Shown here: in pieces, positions 45,214 to 58,200 of the stretch
Position numbering within the stretch: the stretch's first letter is position 1
Layout: each line of letters opens with the position of its first letter
Assembly: GCA_037178855.1 (NCBI GenBank)
Contig: JASJZC010000001.1
Span: 1,798,001 to 1,862,000, forward strand
DNA length: 64,000 nt
Direction of reading: 5' to 3'
DNA from: Oscheius sp. JU75
Taxonomy: Eukaryota; Nematoda; Chromadorea; Rhabditida; Rhabditidae
Program-made: the position numbers and the translations under genes
The notes under the pieces: model-generated
Databases searched by the model: none
What the model was told of the DNA's origin: nothing
What the model saw: only the letters and a program-made list of their open reading frames with translations

Positions 45214-46154
45214 GTGAGTTTTCTTTAGTTTTTGAGTCCCGAAACGAAACTTGATAAAGTAAAGAGGCTAAAAATGCAATAGGGCTCAAGGCAAAGTTTC
45301 AGGTTAATCGATTTTCGCCGCGATGTTGTAACTGGGTTCTCTCTCCAACTGGAGAGAGGGATCAAAGACCTCGGAGCTGTTTTTGAAACCGTTTTATAGT
45401 ATAATCAGTGGGGACCTAAAGGATAGAGTACTGTAGAACAAGAATTGGACTCTGAATTGGTATGGACTGTCCCAGCCTCTTTGTCTCTCTATCTCTTTAG
45501 AAGCCCTAGTTTCCAATCTGTTAACACTTCATTCCTTTCCCGTTCCCGTCAAAACCCCATTCATAATCCGTCCTCGTTGCCCAGGTGTTGAGCCCATTTT
45601 CCTGTTTTGCATCCTCGACGCCATTCTCTCCCGCTTCCCAAATTTGTTGATACAAAACACGGTTCCTGTCTCTCTCTCTCTCCCTCTTCGAAGGGACCTG
45701 TTGACGCATCTGATGCCCTTTTTGAGCTTTATCCTCTCGTCAGATCTCCAAATGCTCCTTCCGTTTATATACCCGTCTGATCTCGTTGAACTTTCTACAC
45801 ACACATGCTCCTCGTTGAGCCTAGGAAAGGAGGGCAGAAGGAGAAAATAATTGGTCGTAATTTGCTTAGCTCCTTCTCCACCCCCTTTCTGTCCCTCTTT
45901 GCTCTCTTAGTCTATTCAACTTCTTTTTTCCTGTCAGTTATAGTTCCTTCCTCTATGATGTAATGGACAGATATATAATACAGTAAGCGCAGTTTACAAG
46001 ACTATCAAGGTGAGAGTCATAGAGACACAGAGGCAGAGAGATAGAGAGACAGAAACAGAGAGACAAAGAGACAGAAGCATAGAGAAAGTGTGAGACAGAA
46101 AGACAGAGAAATACAGAAACGAAGAGACATGGGGGCATAAAGATAGAGAAACAG

Positions 46155-46203
<49 letters not shown>

Positions 46204-49200
46204 GACCGGCTGATATACTCAGAGAGACAGAGGCACAGAGAGAAAGGAACAAGCTCATCAGTTAGGTGACTTCTATCGTTAGTCAGCGCTATGTCCTTTC
46301 CAATCGAAGTTTTGAGACTTTTTCTATACTCTTTTTTTATAGTGACTAATCTCCATCCCCAATAAAACCTCTCTTTTTCAATTTCAAGCTCTGATTCATG
46401 TGTCTCTCTGCCTTTGCCGCCCCTTATTCTCCCTCCCTTTCCCCGCTGTTGGCGTCGTCGTCACTTTCCGCGTCAATTGCCCTGATCCAGTATGTGGCCG
46501 AGCCTTTCCTCTCTCTCTTTCGGAGACTCATTGTGCATTACATTTCCTCCTTTCACTTGATTCCTCTAGAAATTGTTTTCGTTCAGTGAAGACTTGCTCC
46601 TAGCCTGTAAGCTTTAGAAAGCCGCATTGATAATACAGTTATGTCTCATTGTAGCTTTTAGGATCTCACCCGTACTGTCTCACTGCAGTTCAATCATACA
46701 TGGTTCAAAAGTTCGTAAGAGGCCTAGGGGTTGATTGGAACTTGTCGCTTTCATGCTTCACTTGTCAATCCCAAAGACAACACACACCCACTGGGAAAAG
46801 CACTGGTCAATAGGGTTGTCTTGGACAGACAGAGAGACAGGGCAACGACTATCCCCATAACTGTAGTTAATTTGGCATTGATTGTGGCCTAGAATGCAAC
46901 TGTACGATTCATTTTTGCTGTTTGTCCCACCGGTACTCTCTTGGTAGCTTCTAAAACTCGAAATCCTCCACCTTCCTTGCTTCTCTTCCTTCCCAGCTCC
47001 TTTTTTCTCCTTCAATTAGTGGGTTCCCAGTAAAATAATAACCCAGTCTCTCTGGGCCCTAGAGTCCTCAATTGACACAGCCTTCATGGTGGCCCGATGA
47101 CGGCGGTTGGGTATAAAGTGCGTACGAATAAAATATTGTGAGAGATCATAAAATGCAGAGAAGCGTCCCGTAATCAGAAATCTGCTCCCGCCACTGTCCC
47201 CCTCTCTCTATCGCTCGCTCTCGGAAAGAGACACACACACATGTTTTACAGCTGCTTTTATTACTTGGCAGCGCTGCTGCAACCACTGCCGCTCTGTTCC
47301 CTCTTTCTATTTCGCTCCGAACTTGGGACAGAGATAGAGACAGAGAGATACGTGCTTCCCAATCATTTATCTCTTTCTCCCAGCTCTTAGAGAAACATGC
47401 GCACTCTCTCTAACACACCCAGTTTTGAGACATAGACAGATGGCTCTTGGTCTCTCTGTAATCGAGTGCACAGCTTCCGCCCTTAGTTTCTCGGGGACAC
47501 AAAGTAAACAAGAGAAAAGTATCCTGCAATATCCAATTTCACTCTCACCCTCACTCTCACTTACTCCCGAGTAAAGACTCCAGTTCAGTGATTAATTTCT
47601 CCCCTAGCCTTAGGCTTCCGCTATCATTTCCCTCCATCTCATTATTCTCTCTCCCTCTCCCTCTCTCCCACTCATTCGTTTTTGCTCCGGAAACGTGATA
47701 CTTGTCTCTCTAGGACTCTCTGTCTGACCACGATGTTGACGTATTCCAAATCGTGGCGTTCAATCAGAACCAGGACCGGGAGCCTGTACTCGAGAGCCAG
47801 GACAAAGTTGACTGCGAGCTTCCGGGCCAGCAACTCTTCCCCACGACATTTGAGTCCGAGTGCGGCTGGCGAGGACTCGGTAAGTAGAAACTCGAGTTTA
47901 CCCCCTCCCCAATAATAAAAATATTGTCTCACTGCTATTTGGAACGTTCTTTTGAAGTTACTAGGGATCTCTGTTGGTATATTTGGTGGGTCCGACCAGT
48001 TTCTCCTGTATACCGAACCATCCGTCTCGACGAGTTTCGATCAAAAACGAAATCAGGGATTTCTGAACGAGAGCTCTCTAAACTCAACCGTAGTACGCTT
48101 CGGGTATTTTTGCTGCCCAGAAAGCCAGGTAGAGGTTTAAAAGCCCCTGCTTTCATCGAAATGCCTTTAAAATTGTTCTCTTCGTCTGCTATACAGTCGC
48201 AGGTCACGTTCATTCCTGGGCAAGTTTGGTGCTGAACAGTTCTCGCGTCCCGCATTTACCATATTTTTTAGACACAACAAACCGCTATATACAGCAAAGA
48301 AATAAGGATATCACTCGTTAAAAATCACTAATATAAAAACTGGGAACATATATAAATTGGAAGCTCGCCAGATTTTGTTGACATCATTGAGTATTCAACC
48401 GCTGTGCTCCTTTGGTTTCCTGCTATATCTTGAAACACCAAATTAAGGCCTTTGGATTTGACGAAAAACTATTGTTTTGCCCGTATTCTAATTTTGTTGA
48501 AGATCAAAAAGTCCCACAAAACATTATTATGTTTGTCTGTAGACTCTAGGACGAGGCAGTGAGTTAGAGCAAGAAGACCCGAACAGTGTCCTAAAACTTT
48601 TCAGGTTTTGCGGAACTGTAGAAAAGTTTGGCAAGCACACAATTTACGAGATTCCATCTAGATTTTAATGGTTCCATGTACACAGGAGCTCAACTGCTCT
48701 CTGCCGATTAGAGAGCTCTCCCACACGCAAATATAGAGCACACGCGAATTTTTAATTATGATTGTTTGTCTCCCAATCCAGAGGAGGGCTCAAAAAGTGT
48801 TTTTATATCGCGGGTCGCAGAAACCAATCGAAATGTGGCATGCGAGAGAGACGGGCGAGATTTGTGAATCAGAATGTTTACTGGCGGATTAAATATTGGA
48901 ATTGTGTGTGTGACACCTCGTGTGTGGAAAGGGAAAGAGAACTGATAGGAATGGGGGGTAAAGGACAGGGGACAGCGGAACAGAGTAACAAAAATTTGTT
49001 CCAGGGCGCTGCCGATCAATGGTTCATTCGATCCGACTTCGATGCCTTGGCCGACGGACAGCTCACTGTGAAGACTGGAGAACGAGTGGAGGTGAATGGA
49101 TAGAAGAACAAAGAGGCTAAGAGATAGAGAGACAGGGAGACAGAGAGACAAAGCGAGGAAGAGCAACCAAGAGTTTTCCAGGCAACCGATCAGCAACCCC

Positions 49201-52200
49201 AGGACACGGAATGGACTAATGTCATAATCGTCGACCAACCTCATCGTGCCGGACTCGTCCCATCGACTCTTCTCCTACCTGGTCGGTCTCTTTTTCAAAA
49301 CAGGGAAAGTTCAAAAATGGTGAGAGACCGGAGTCGGAAGCTCTGCTCTCCCTCTCGCTGCTCGAGCTCAATTGGTTTAGTGTCGCACAGCGCAGCGTCG
49401 AGTCCTATTTTCATCCGCCCAGACTCTTTGCGATTTTTTGTCCTCTTTGAAATTATAGGGGTGGGATTCGTCGAAAGATTAAGCTGTGTGGCACTCTTCG
49501 CCCTTTTTCTTGGTTTTTTGAATAATTTATTATTGGCGTACGTGTTGACGAGAGTCGGAGAGATAGAGGGGGAGGTGGGATTTCTTGCTCCCCTGATGGT
49601 TCTATCTGTTTCGCTTTGTCTCAGTCTCTCTTTCTTCTGTACGAACTTCTGAATTCTCTCTTCAAACCGCACATTGTGTCCTAAAACTTCTTCCAAGAAC
49701 ACCAAACATCCATTTTTGAGCTCCTATCCCCGTATTCTCTTATTCCTGTCCGCTAGTACTTATGGCAATTTTCATAATGGGAGCCCCCTACTCTTCTTGG
49801 GAGAGGCTCAAAATACTTGAAATTCTAAGAGAGCTAGCTTCCTCTCTTTATAGCAAAAATAGAGGAATTAATTTCCCTTGCCCCCTTAAATTAATGACCA
49901 TTGTCCTCTCCCATATCTCTCTCTCTCCACGCGAGAGATGAAGCTGCCCCTCGTCGTTTTCACATCCTCCCTCCCCTCCTTTAATGAGAGAAATGGCCTA
50001 TAGCCGTACATCACAACAGCCTCACTGTCATTGTTCTAAAAGAGTCTTTAGGCTCTGACCCCAATTATTTCTGCAAAGCCTTTTCGGGATTCTGATGTTG
50101 AGCCTACCAATTAGTATCCGAGGCAGAAGAGCCATGCTTTTGACGTTTGGATGAGAAAAAGGGGGTCTCTGTCTCTCACTTCCTTAATTCCTATCTGCCC
50201 TTTAATTGAAGGTAGATACGATCAGGGAAGTCACCTCCCAAGCTTTTCAGCCTCTTTCCCTCCAACTTATGCTTAGCCGTATGAGAAAAAAGGGTCTGCA
50301 GCAACATACCCTGTCCAAATCTTATTGCCCTTCATGAGAAAATGCAAAGTTTGGGCCTGAAAATCACGAATCCATCTAGAAACATGTGGCTCTGAGAGCA
50401 CATGTGGTCTCGGAGGGAGATCTCCATCGATTCCCATCAGAAGATCGACAGAAAGGGGCAAGCTCCAGCCAGCGGTGAACTCCCCCAAACGCCTCTCTTT
50501 TTTTTCTCGAAAAGCACCTCCAACCAACTGAGAGTCTATCTCACAATCTTTGACCCGCCACTTTTCTCGACGATTTTCGTCTCGTCTCGACAACGAGAGC
50601 GAGCAATTTCCTCTCCTTAGCACATATCTTTCTCACTCTCTTTCCTCTTTGTTCTCACCCGTAAGTCTCTCTGTCCTCTCTTTCTCTCGCTGCCTCTCCC
50701 ACTCTCTCTGGGACTTTCGCTGTTCCTTAAGATCATCCGTGCTTAGTTGTTTTCCATCTAGAATCGAAATGTTATAATTTCTTCTTGAAATAGACAGTAG
50801 TCTAGAAAGCCAGTCTTTGTCACTGTGACTCAATTGTTGACAAGCTACGCTCTACCTAAATATTTACAGAAGAGTGACACCGAAAATAGTGCCATAACTG
50901 TCCAGTAGTTGACTTTTTAGAAAAGCAAAAGCCCATTTTTACGTGTTCATGGGTCCGGTGCACAGGAGGCAGTGCTCTCTCTGTCTCTCAGTCTCCCTTC
51001 TCCCGCCTGCGCGCTCAGCAAACAGTCTCTCTCAATCATCGGATACAGGGCGAACTTCGCCCGGGAAAAGCCATCCTCATTGAATTTAATTGCCTCTGTC
51101 TCCCAATGGTCATTTGGATTTTTTCACTATTTCTCTGCCTTTCTTGTACCGTAACATTGGGCCCCCTTCACACTGTTTGTTGACATGGAAAGTAGACTTG
51201 TGACTTCCAGCTGACAGGGCCAGGAAAAGGTTTTTGAGGCATACCATGTTCTAAAAAGTTGTAGCTTTTGATCTCCTCTATAACTTTGCAGAACATCACA
51301 AAATGGAAAAGTGATGCTTTGGGTTGCTGCACTTTTCGCTGTGTTTTCTTTCCAAGCATAGACTCTTCGCGAGGGTCTTCTTCAAAATTTCGAATTTGCC
51401 CCTCTTTCACCATTCACCACTTCAAAATTTCGAATTTGCCCTCTTACACCATTCACCACTTCAAATTTCGAATTTGCCTCTTTTTCACCATTCGATCGAG
51501 CAATATTTCGAAAGTTGCGGGCTCTCCCTATATCCTATCATCATCACTCCAGAGCTCTCACTTGACTCTCTGTCAATAAGATCTCAATTGGCGGCCTCTC
51601 TCTCTTCCAGGTCCCCCTATTTCTCTCTCTCTCTCTCTCTGACTCTCTTGGTTCCAACACCGGAAATTAGGGTCATTTCCATCGTCCCCTCTTCCAAAGT
51701 TCTGTCTTTCTGTCTTTCTGTCCCCCGTCTTTCTGTCCTCCGTCTTTCTGTCTTTCTGTTTCTCTGTTTCTCTACCTCTTTGTGTCATTTACTCTCTCAA
51801 AAACATCCCATTTCTAAGAATGCGACGATCGCGAACGGTCGACCCGGAAGAGAAGGATAGTCCGACAAAAAACTGCTCCTCGCCGAAGTCACCTCAAGAA
51901 AATGGTGGCAGTCGACGTCAGAGATGGAGCTTTGCTCTGAAAAGACGCTGGTTCAGTTCCAGTTCCTCTAGAGCCAGTCATGACTCTTCCCCGACCGGTA
52001 GTCCTACGACTGACCCCACCGGGCCATTGGTCTCGCCGCGCAAAACCACATTGGGCTCGAGTAATCTAGGTAAATGGGGGCTGACAGTGATTGTGACAGT
52101 GACAGCGACTCTCTCTGAACTGAATTGTTTTCAGATCAACCTTCGTCCTCTACGGATCGTCCCGACGCCGGTTCTAACAATGGAGGCTCCGTAGTCAAAA

Positions 52201-55200
52201 GGAAATCCCTGAGGTTAGTCTTTTTTCTCTTACTGGGAACTAGAGAAGTCGATTCCTCAAAAGAGAGCCCAAAGAGCGCAGACTCTCTCTGTGCCAAAGC
52301 GCCACGCACACTCGAAACTGTTTTGTTTGCAATGGTTGATGACGGCCACACGGGGGACGTCCGGGGTAACTCTCTGGTAGAAACCTGAGATTGACAGAGA
52401 TACAGAGACAGTGAGGGACGGAGAAACAGAGAGATAGAGAAATAGAGAGATAGAGAGACATAGAGATAAAGAGAAAGAGAGATAGAAACAGTGAGACAGT
52501 GAAACAGAGAGACAGGGAGATACTGGACTAGATTTCAATCCCCCCGGAAGTGACTCATTATCTCTTTCTGCCATCTTCTTCCCCTCCATATACTTCCTGT
52601 TCGTCAGATCCTCAATTCCAGCCGAGCCTATTTGTCTTTAATTTCGAAGCCAAATATCTTGGGGATTAATTGGGGGCAAGTCAATTCCTCTTTCATCTCC
52701 CCTACCCGCTCCATTTTCCTCTTTTCTATGATGAAAGTGTTCCAAAACCGACAGAGGGACTGATTATCCCCTCGAGATTCCCTTCAAAACTTCTGACAAC
52801 GCCGTGTCCGAAAACGATTTCACATGGATTTTTATGATATTTGTTTGTGTTAATGTCATCCCCAGAGACTTCACTTCCAGACGTGTGGTGACTGCTCAAA
52901 GCGAGACATTTTTGAGGAAAAACAGAGGACATAAGAAATTCTTTTCAACAAAAAATAGCTTTGTAAAGGCGGGGATCGAACGTGGGACTTTTTGCTTATC
53001 AATCTAGTTACTTAGCCATTAGGCCATGAAAACAAAAAGCGCGTCGCACAGTAGGATAAAGTACAATCTTCATCTACATCTATGAGCGCGTAAAGTTTTT
53101 GGAGAACCTACCTAATTCGGCTCAAAACCCAGATCCTCAGACTTTTTGATGTTTTGTAAACTTGTAGGGCAGATCAAAGGCTACAACTTCCCAGAACATC
53201 ACGCGCCCCAAAAATCACGTCTTGAACCCGAAAATTGACTTCTATTACTCATTCTCTAATCCCTCAGGGCTAGAATTTCCTCCAAAATGTCTGGATGATT
53301 CATCACCTTGTCTCTCTTTTGGAAGATTCTCTCGCTCGCTCTTTCTCGGTCTGAACTCGTTCCCCAGCAGGCAACAGACACACGCCGGCAGGTCTCCCTG
53401 TCTCTCTGTCTCTTCACGCCGCGTGTGTCTTCTCAATTTTTTTGACCTACATTCTCTTTTTTCGTGTCCTTTTTTAGTCAAAAACCACCATGTGACCCCC
53501 TCCCTCTTCTTCAAAACCGATAAATATTGCAGACTCTCACAAGTACACAGGTCTTTTCAATAGGCCTCATTTGTCGCAGGGGGGACAGTCGGGGGGCGTC
53601 GACATAAGGTTTTTTCTCTCTTCGAGCGAGAGACTGTTTTCGTCTTCTATCGATGTTTTCACCCCCTACCGCCATTTTGTGCCTTGAAAACAGAATTAGG
53701 AACGAGACAGATAGGTGAAGAGCAAAAGCTACTCCCACATTTTGTTGACATTTCCGCCACTCCCACACACGTAGAACCGTCTCACTTACCCATTTTTTCA
53801 CATAATTTCTCGTGATTTTCCTCTCTTTCAACAATTTGCAATGACTTGAAATCTGAATTTGCGCGCGAAAGGAGCGAGCAGAATGAAATAGTGCGCAGCT
53901 GGATCAATATGATCGCCTTCCTTGACCATTTTCGGGCAGAATCATTGATTTTGGGGGAAAGAGATGTTCTGCAAAGCTGTAGAGCAAATTAAGTACTGCA
54001 ATTTTACACAACGTGAAAAGTTGAGAAAATGCTGTTTTGTACCAGAAAAGCGGCTAGATAAGAATTTCATAGCGTGCCTTTTGTAAGTTGTGGTTCAATT
54101 CGTGTCCAAAAATTGATTTTTCACCTTTTACAAGTTCTGCAAATTTTTAGAGGAGATCAAGGTCTATAAGTTCGTACAACATCAAAAAAACCGGACAATC
54201 TTTTATTTACTGAAAAATGACCTTCATTTCTCCGACTCACTATTCTCATATCTTTTTTTCCAAAAATACAGTCTGGAAGCTCTTCTCTTTGCCGAAGAGT
54301 CTGACGATTCCACACACTTTTCTCCGAAAATCATAACATCGATTATATGGACACAAATCACAAAAACTAGCTGACGCTATATATAAGTTGGGGCCATTTA
54401 TGTAAACAAATGCGTCGTTGAAATCTTAAACCCTTTAAAACTAACGGGAAGAAATCATTTCAGCTTTGTGATGTCCTGCAAAGTTGTAGCCCTTGATCTG
54501 CCCTACAACTTTGCAGAACATTGTAAGGTCCAAAAAGTAAGTCTTAGACCAGAAAAATGATTAGCAAATGGTTCTTTCTCGATGCAATGGTGCACTCCAG
54601 GCATTCTGCTCTCAATACCTTTAAAAAGAACCAAAGTGCGATGATGTCCGTCATACCTTTAAAAAAACTAAAGTGCGATGATGTTCGTCTGTCCGTGCGT
54701 CATCACGAGCAAAAGCTGGCAAATCACATGTCAAGAGTTTAGTTGAAAAATCAGGCAAGGTCACCTGTTGTCAATGCTAAGTCAGGACGACGGGACACAT
54801 GTATTTAAAAAAAAGTGAGCTTTGTTCGTGGCCTAGTGGTTAGCGCGCTAGACTGGTACCAGAACGACCCCGGTTCTATCCTTCAAACACTTTTCGACCC
54901 TCTTTTGTCCTGAAATCACAAAATCTGACTCATTTTTTTCCTCCTCATATTTTCCTATTTCCCGCCTCTTTCCCTTCTTTTCTCTCGGTGTAATGATGAC
55001 ATCACACCTCTACACAACAAAGAAGAGAACACCTTCTGGTTTAGGTCATCCCCCAAACAGACACACATAGATTGTTTGTTTCCCCACAGTTGGGAGGGGA
55101 AACACTGAACGGAAAACTGTCCCCACCGTCGCCTACTCGACCACCAGCAGCAGCCTCGATGCCATGTGCTAATCTGTTGCCGCGCTGCAAAAGCAGCCTC

Positions 55201-58200
55201 AAACGAATGAGGTAGATAATCCTATTGGACTGTGTACATCTCCCTCACCCTTCTTTTCAAAGGGGATAGCGTGGAATTGACTGGGAGGATTGGGAAAATA
55301 TGAAACCGGTCAATACCCGGTCTGGGACAGAAGTGTAACCAGAACCAGATCATCGACTCTTAACTCTTAACTCCCATTTGCTGAATTGACGTTTAAGCGG
55401 TCACTATACTGTCTGGGACAAAACTGACCAGAACTAGACCATTGACTCTTGACTTATAACTCTCATTAGCTCAACTGGATCTTGGTCTAGTGGATAGGTT
55501 CCCTTGATTCAGGCTTTGATCCTGGTTCTCTTCTTTAGACTTAGGAGATCCTTCTTTTGTCTCGGCTAGGACGCTCTTAAGAGTCTTGTCTCTGGACTAC
55601 CTACCATAACTTAACTTATAGTTCTGGTTCTGTTCTTACTGGCATCTGAACTGTTCCCTCTGGTTCTGAATCTCTACACTAACCCCTGTAGCTCATCCTC
55701 TCTCTTCTCTTTTCATTTTACTGCCCGGTCCCCTCACCCTTTTCCATTGCCGAACTGCATAGATAATCAGTTCCCGTGGCCCCTCTCTCATCTCTTTCCA
55801 CATATACGGGAGAGGAGCCGCTAGCGATTATACACATATTTTCTCGTCTATTATTTATGCGCCGCTTCCTTTCCTCAGCTCTCTCTCTCTCACCAGGCCG
55901 AAAGTTTGACAACCTTCGGGACCGGAGATGAGTCGCCTTGTCCTCGGCTGAAAGCATCGCTCTTGCTCTCTCTCTTTCTGTTTTTCGGGCCCGGTGTGAG
56001 CACAGGGGGAGCTCTCCCCCTTCCCCTCGAATCAATAGCCAGCAGGCCCCCGGAGCACCAAGGCAAGAGGGGAAGCCCACCACGGCCACGACGACGGCTA
56101 TACTTAATAGGAAGGGGGTGCTTTGGAGAGAGAGAACGAAGGGCGTGGCTCTAGGAGCAAGCCAGGGAGAGAGAGGGAAGATTCTCCTCCACCTCGTCAC
56201 AACCAACACCCTTATCATCTTCAGTTTTTTTGGGGGATTTGGCCTAGGAAATCTATTCTTTGACCTTTTTATTAGACAACTCAGTTCCTTTGGAGATTCA
56301 CTGTCTCTGTCTCTCTGATGAAATCCAATTTATAGTCTGACGGTTTCCAATGAGAGTCACATTCTGCTCTGATAGATTGACAGCATTCTGACAGTCAAGA
56401 TTGAGAAACAGACAGCTCAGGATAGGAACTTACATTTTGCTTGTACCAGAGAGTCAGGTTTTTTTATTTGTTTTGGGATTATATCTCTCTGTCCCTAGAC
56501 AGTCTCTGTTACAGGATGGTTTCCAGTCTCAAAGGGAAAGCATTAAAATTGGGGTTTCGTGAGAAGAAGGAATCTCCAACTTCTAAAGTTTGTCATAGCC
56601 GAGCAATGCACTCTAGAATGCCTTGACAAGTCCCTGACTACCAATTTTGCCAGTTTTATTCAGCAGTATCCGAATCCTCGTTGATTCATTGCTTCAAATT
56701 CAGTTCAGTAGTTTTCTGGGAACCCGTAACAGAGAATGGCAGAGAGCAGAAATAGTGGGCTCGATGACAGGCTACCAGACCGGGAACTGGTACTGGAAGG
56801 ACAACAAGTCACTGGACAGAGAAATTCAAATGGATGACAGAGAGACAGGGCGAAATGAAAAGTTTTTAAGGCAAGCGACGCAAAGACAAAGAAAGTTCAA
56901 CCAATGACCCTCGCTATCTGTTTTTCTTACTCGCAAAACTGTCTTACTAACCCGTTTCTGTCAGACAGCCACTGTCACCATCGCGAGAGTCACAGAACTT
57001 ATTGGTAAAGTCTGGCTTTCAAGACAGTTTTGAGACAGTGTACCTAACTAGAAGAATCCCAATGTCTCTACGATTCCTCTAAAACCAGTTCCACTTTCCA
57101 GGCGCATCTTCACCAACCCGGCCAAGGAGCAGAAGAACAGCACGCCCAACAGTCCCCCACAACAGCCACAGCCATCGCCTCCGGCTCCTCTCGCCCGCCA
57201 GGTGTGTGTTTATCTTTTTGACGAAAGTGAGGGGATGAGAAGGCGCCAAGATGCTAATTGCTTCAATTCGAGTATTGACAGAGAGGAGGAGGCGTGTGAA
57301 AAGGGATCCCAACGAGAAAGCTCTTTCCTCTTCCTTCCTCACTTACTCAAACGAAAACTTCACCTCGAGATTTATAATCAGAGTCTCTTCTGCGCACGCT
57401 TTGAGCTGATCTCTTCATTTTTTTTGTTTCACGGTCCTTTAAAACCCTCAAGTTCCTTCCGGGTCCCAAATTTGAATTTCTGGGACATTGCCACTTAGCA
57501 GCTCATCTCGGGCCGATTCGTGGATTTTACAATTTTACAACAAAAAAAATTTTTTTACAATGTCTCGCAAAGTTATAGATTCTCCTCTACAATTTTGTAG
57601 AACATGTAAAAACTCGAAAATGCTGTCTATTATCCGAAAAATGAGCGCAACTCTGAAAACTAGGCTCACCCGTACTGTCTCAGGGCCTTGTTCGTTTGGG
57701 AGACTAAAACCGTTCGATGACGTAAACCGATAGCTATTCAAGTAGAAAAAAAGGTCTAAACAACTGGGCGAACACATTCAGCCGATTGATCTGTCATCGG
57801 ACGTCGCGCACTGTTAATTTCTGCCCACCGCTCGCTTTCCATGCCTTCGATTTTTGCAGAAAAGAACTTTTGGGTCACAATTTTGGACTAACTGTGGTTT
57901 GATGTTTCTTGACAAAGACACAGGGAGGTAGGAAAACAGCGACGCAGCCGCCTATTTTCAAGGCCAGACAAAAGGAGGGCGAAGCCGTCGTAGACAGCTG
58001 ATCTTCTCGAATTCCTTGAGTTCAACAAAAGTTCAGACACCCTTCAATTGTTCCAAGAGTACACCCCCTCCCTCTCCTTCTAAATAAGAAAGGGTCCTTT
58101 TGATTTTGTTGAGAGATTAAGCAGTCCGGGGGCCCGTACTTCAGTTTTAATGCTCTCTCAGCACATTCATTCCTCACTCTCTGCGGGCCCTAAAACAAGA

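Larger units (their letters stand above)
49282..51818. other. unc-73 intron, pyrimidine-rich, with tandem repeats
   Basis: 2.5 kb rich in TCTCTC and CTTTCTGTC runs. It contains one palindrome copy (51245-51299) and a three-unit tandem repeat (51381-51494). The 3' end should include the promoter of the MRRSR first exon if that is an independent start. Confidence 0.45.
52214..55158. other. Large unc-73 intron with palindromes and tRNA-like units
   Basis: 2.9 kb. It contains a GAGACAGA tract (52391-52525), four palindrome copies (53147, 53962, 54131, 54470) and two tRNA-like stretches (52962-53031 minus, 54821-54886 plus). No additional exon was seen. Confidence 0.5.

Noticed and set aside
45953-46258. 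Open frame of Cys-Val and Ser-Leu repeats on the minus strand
   Set aside because: It is a translation of the (CA)n and GAGACAGA simple repeats.
55718-56318. Long overlapping open frames on both strands in a GC-richer patch
   Set aside because: No domain, low-complexity Arg/Glu and Ser/Leu content, and no splice signals tying them to other exons. Opposite-strand frames in GC-rich DNA are common by chance.
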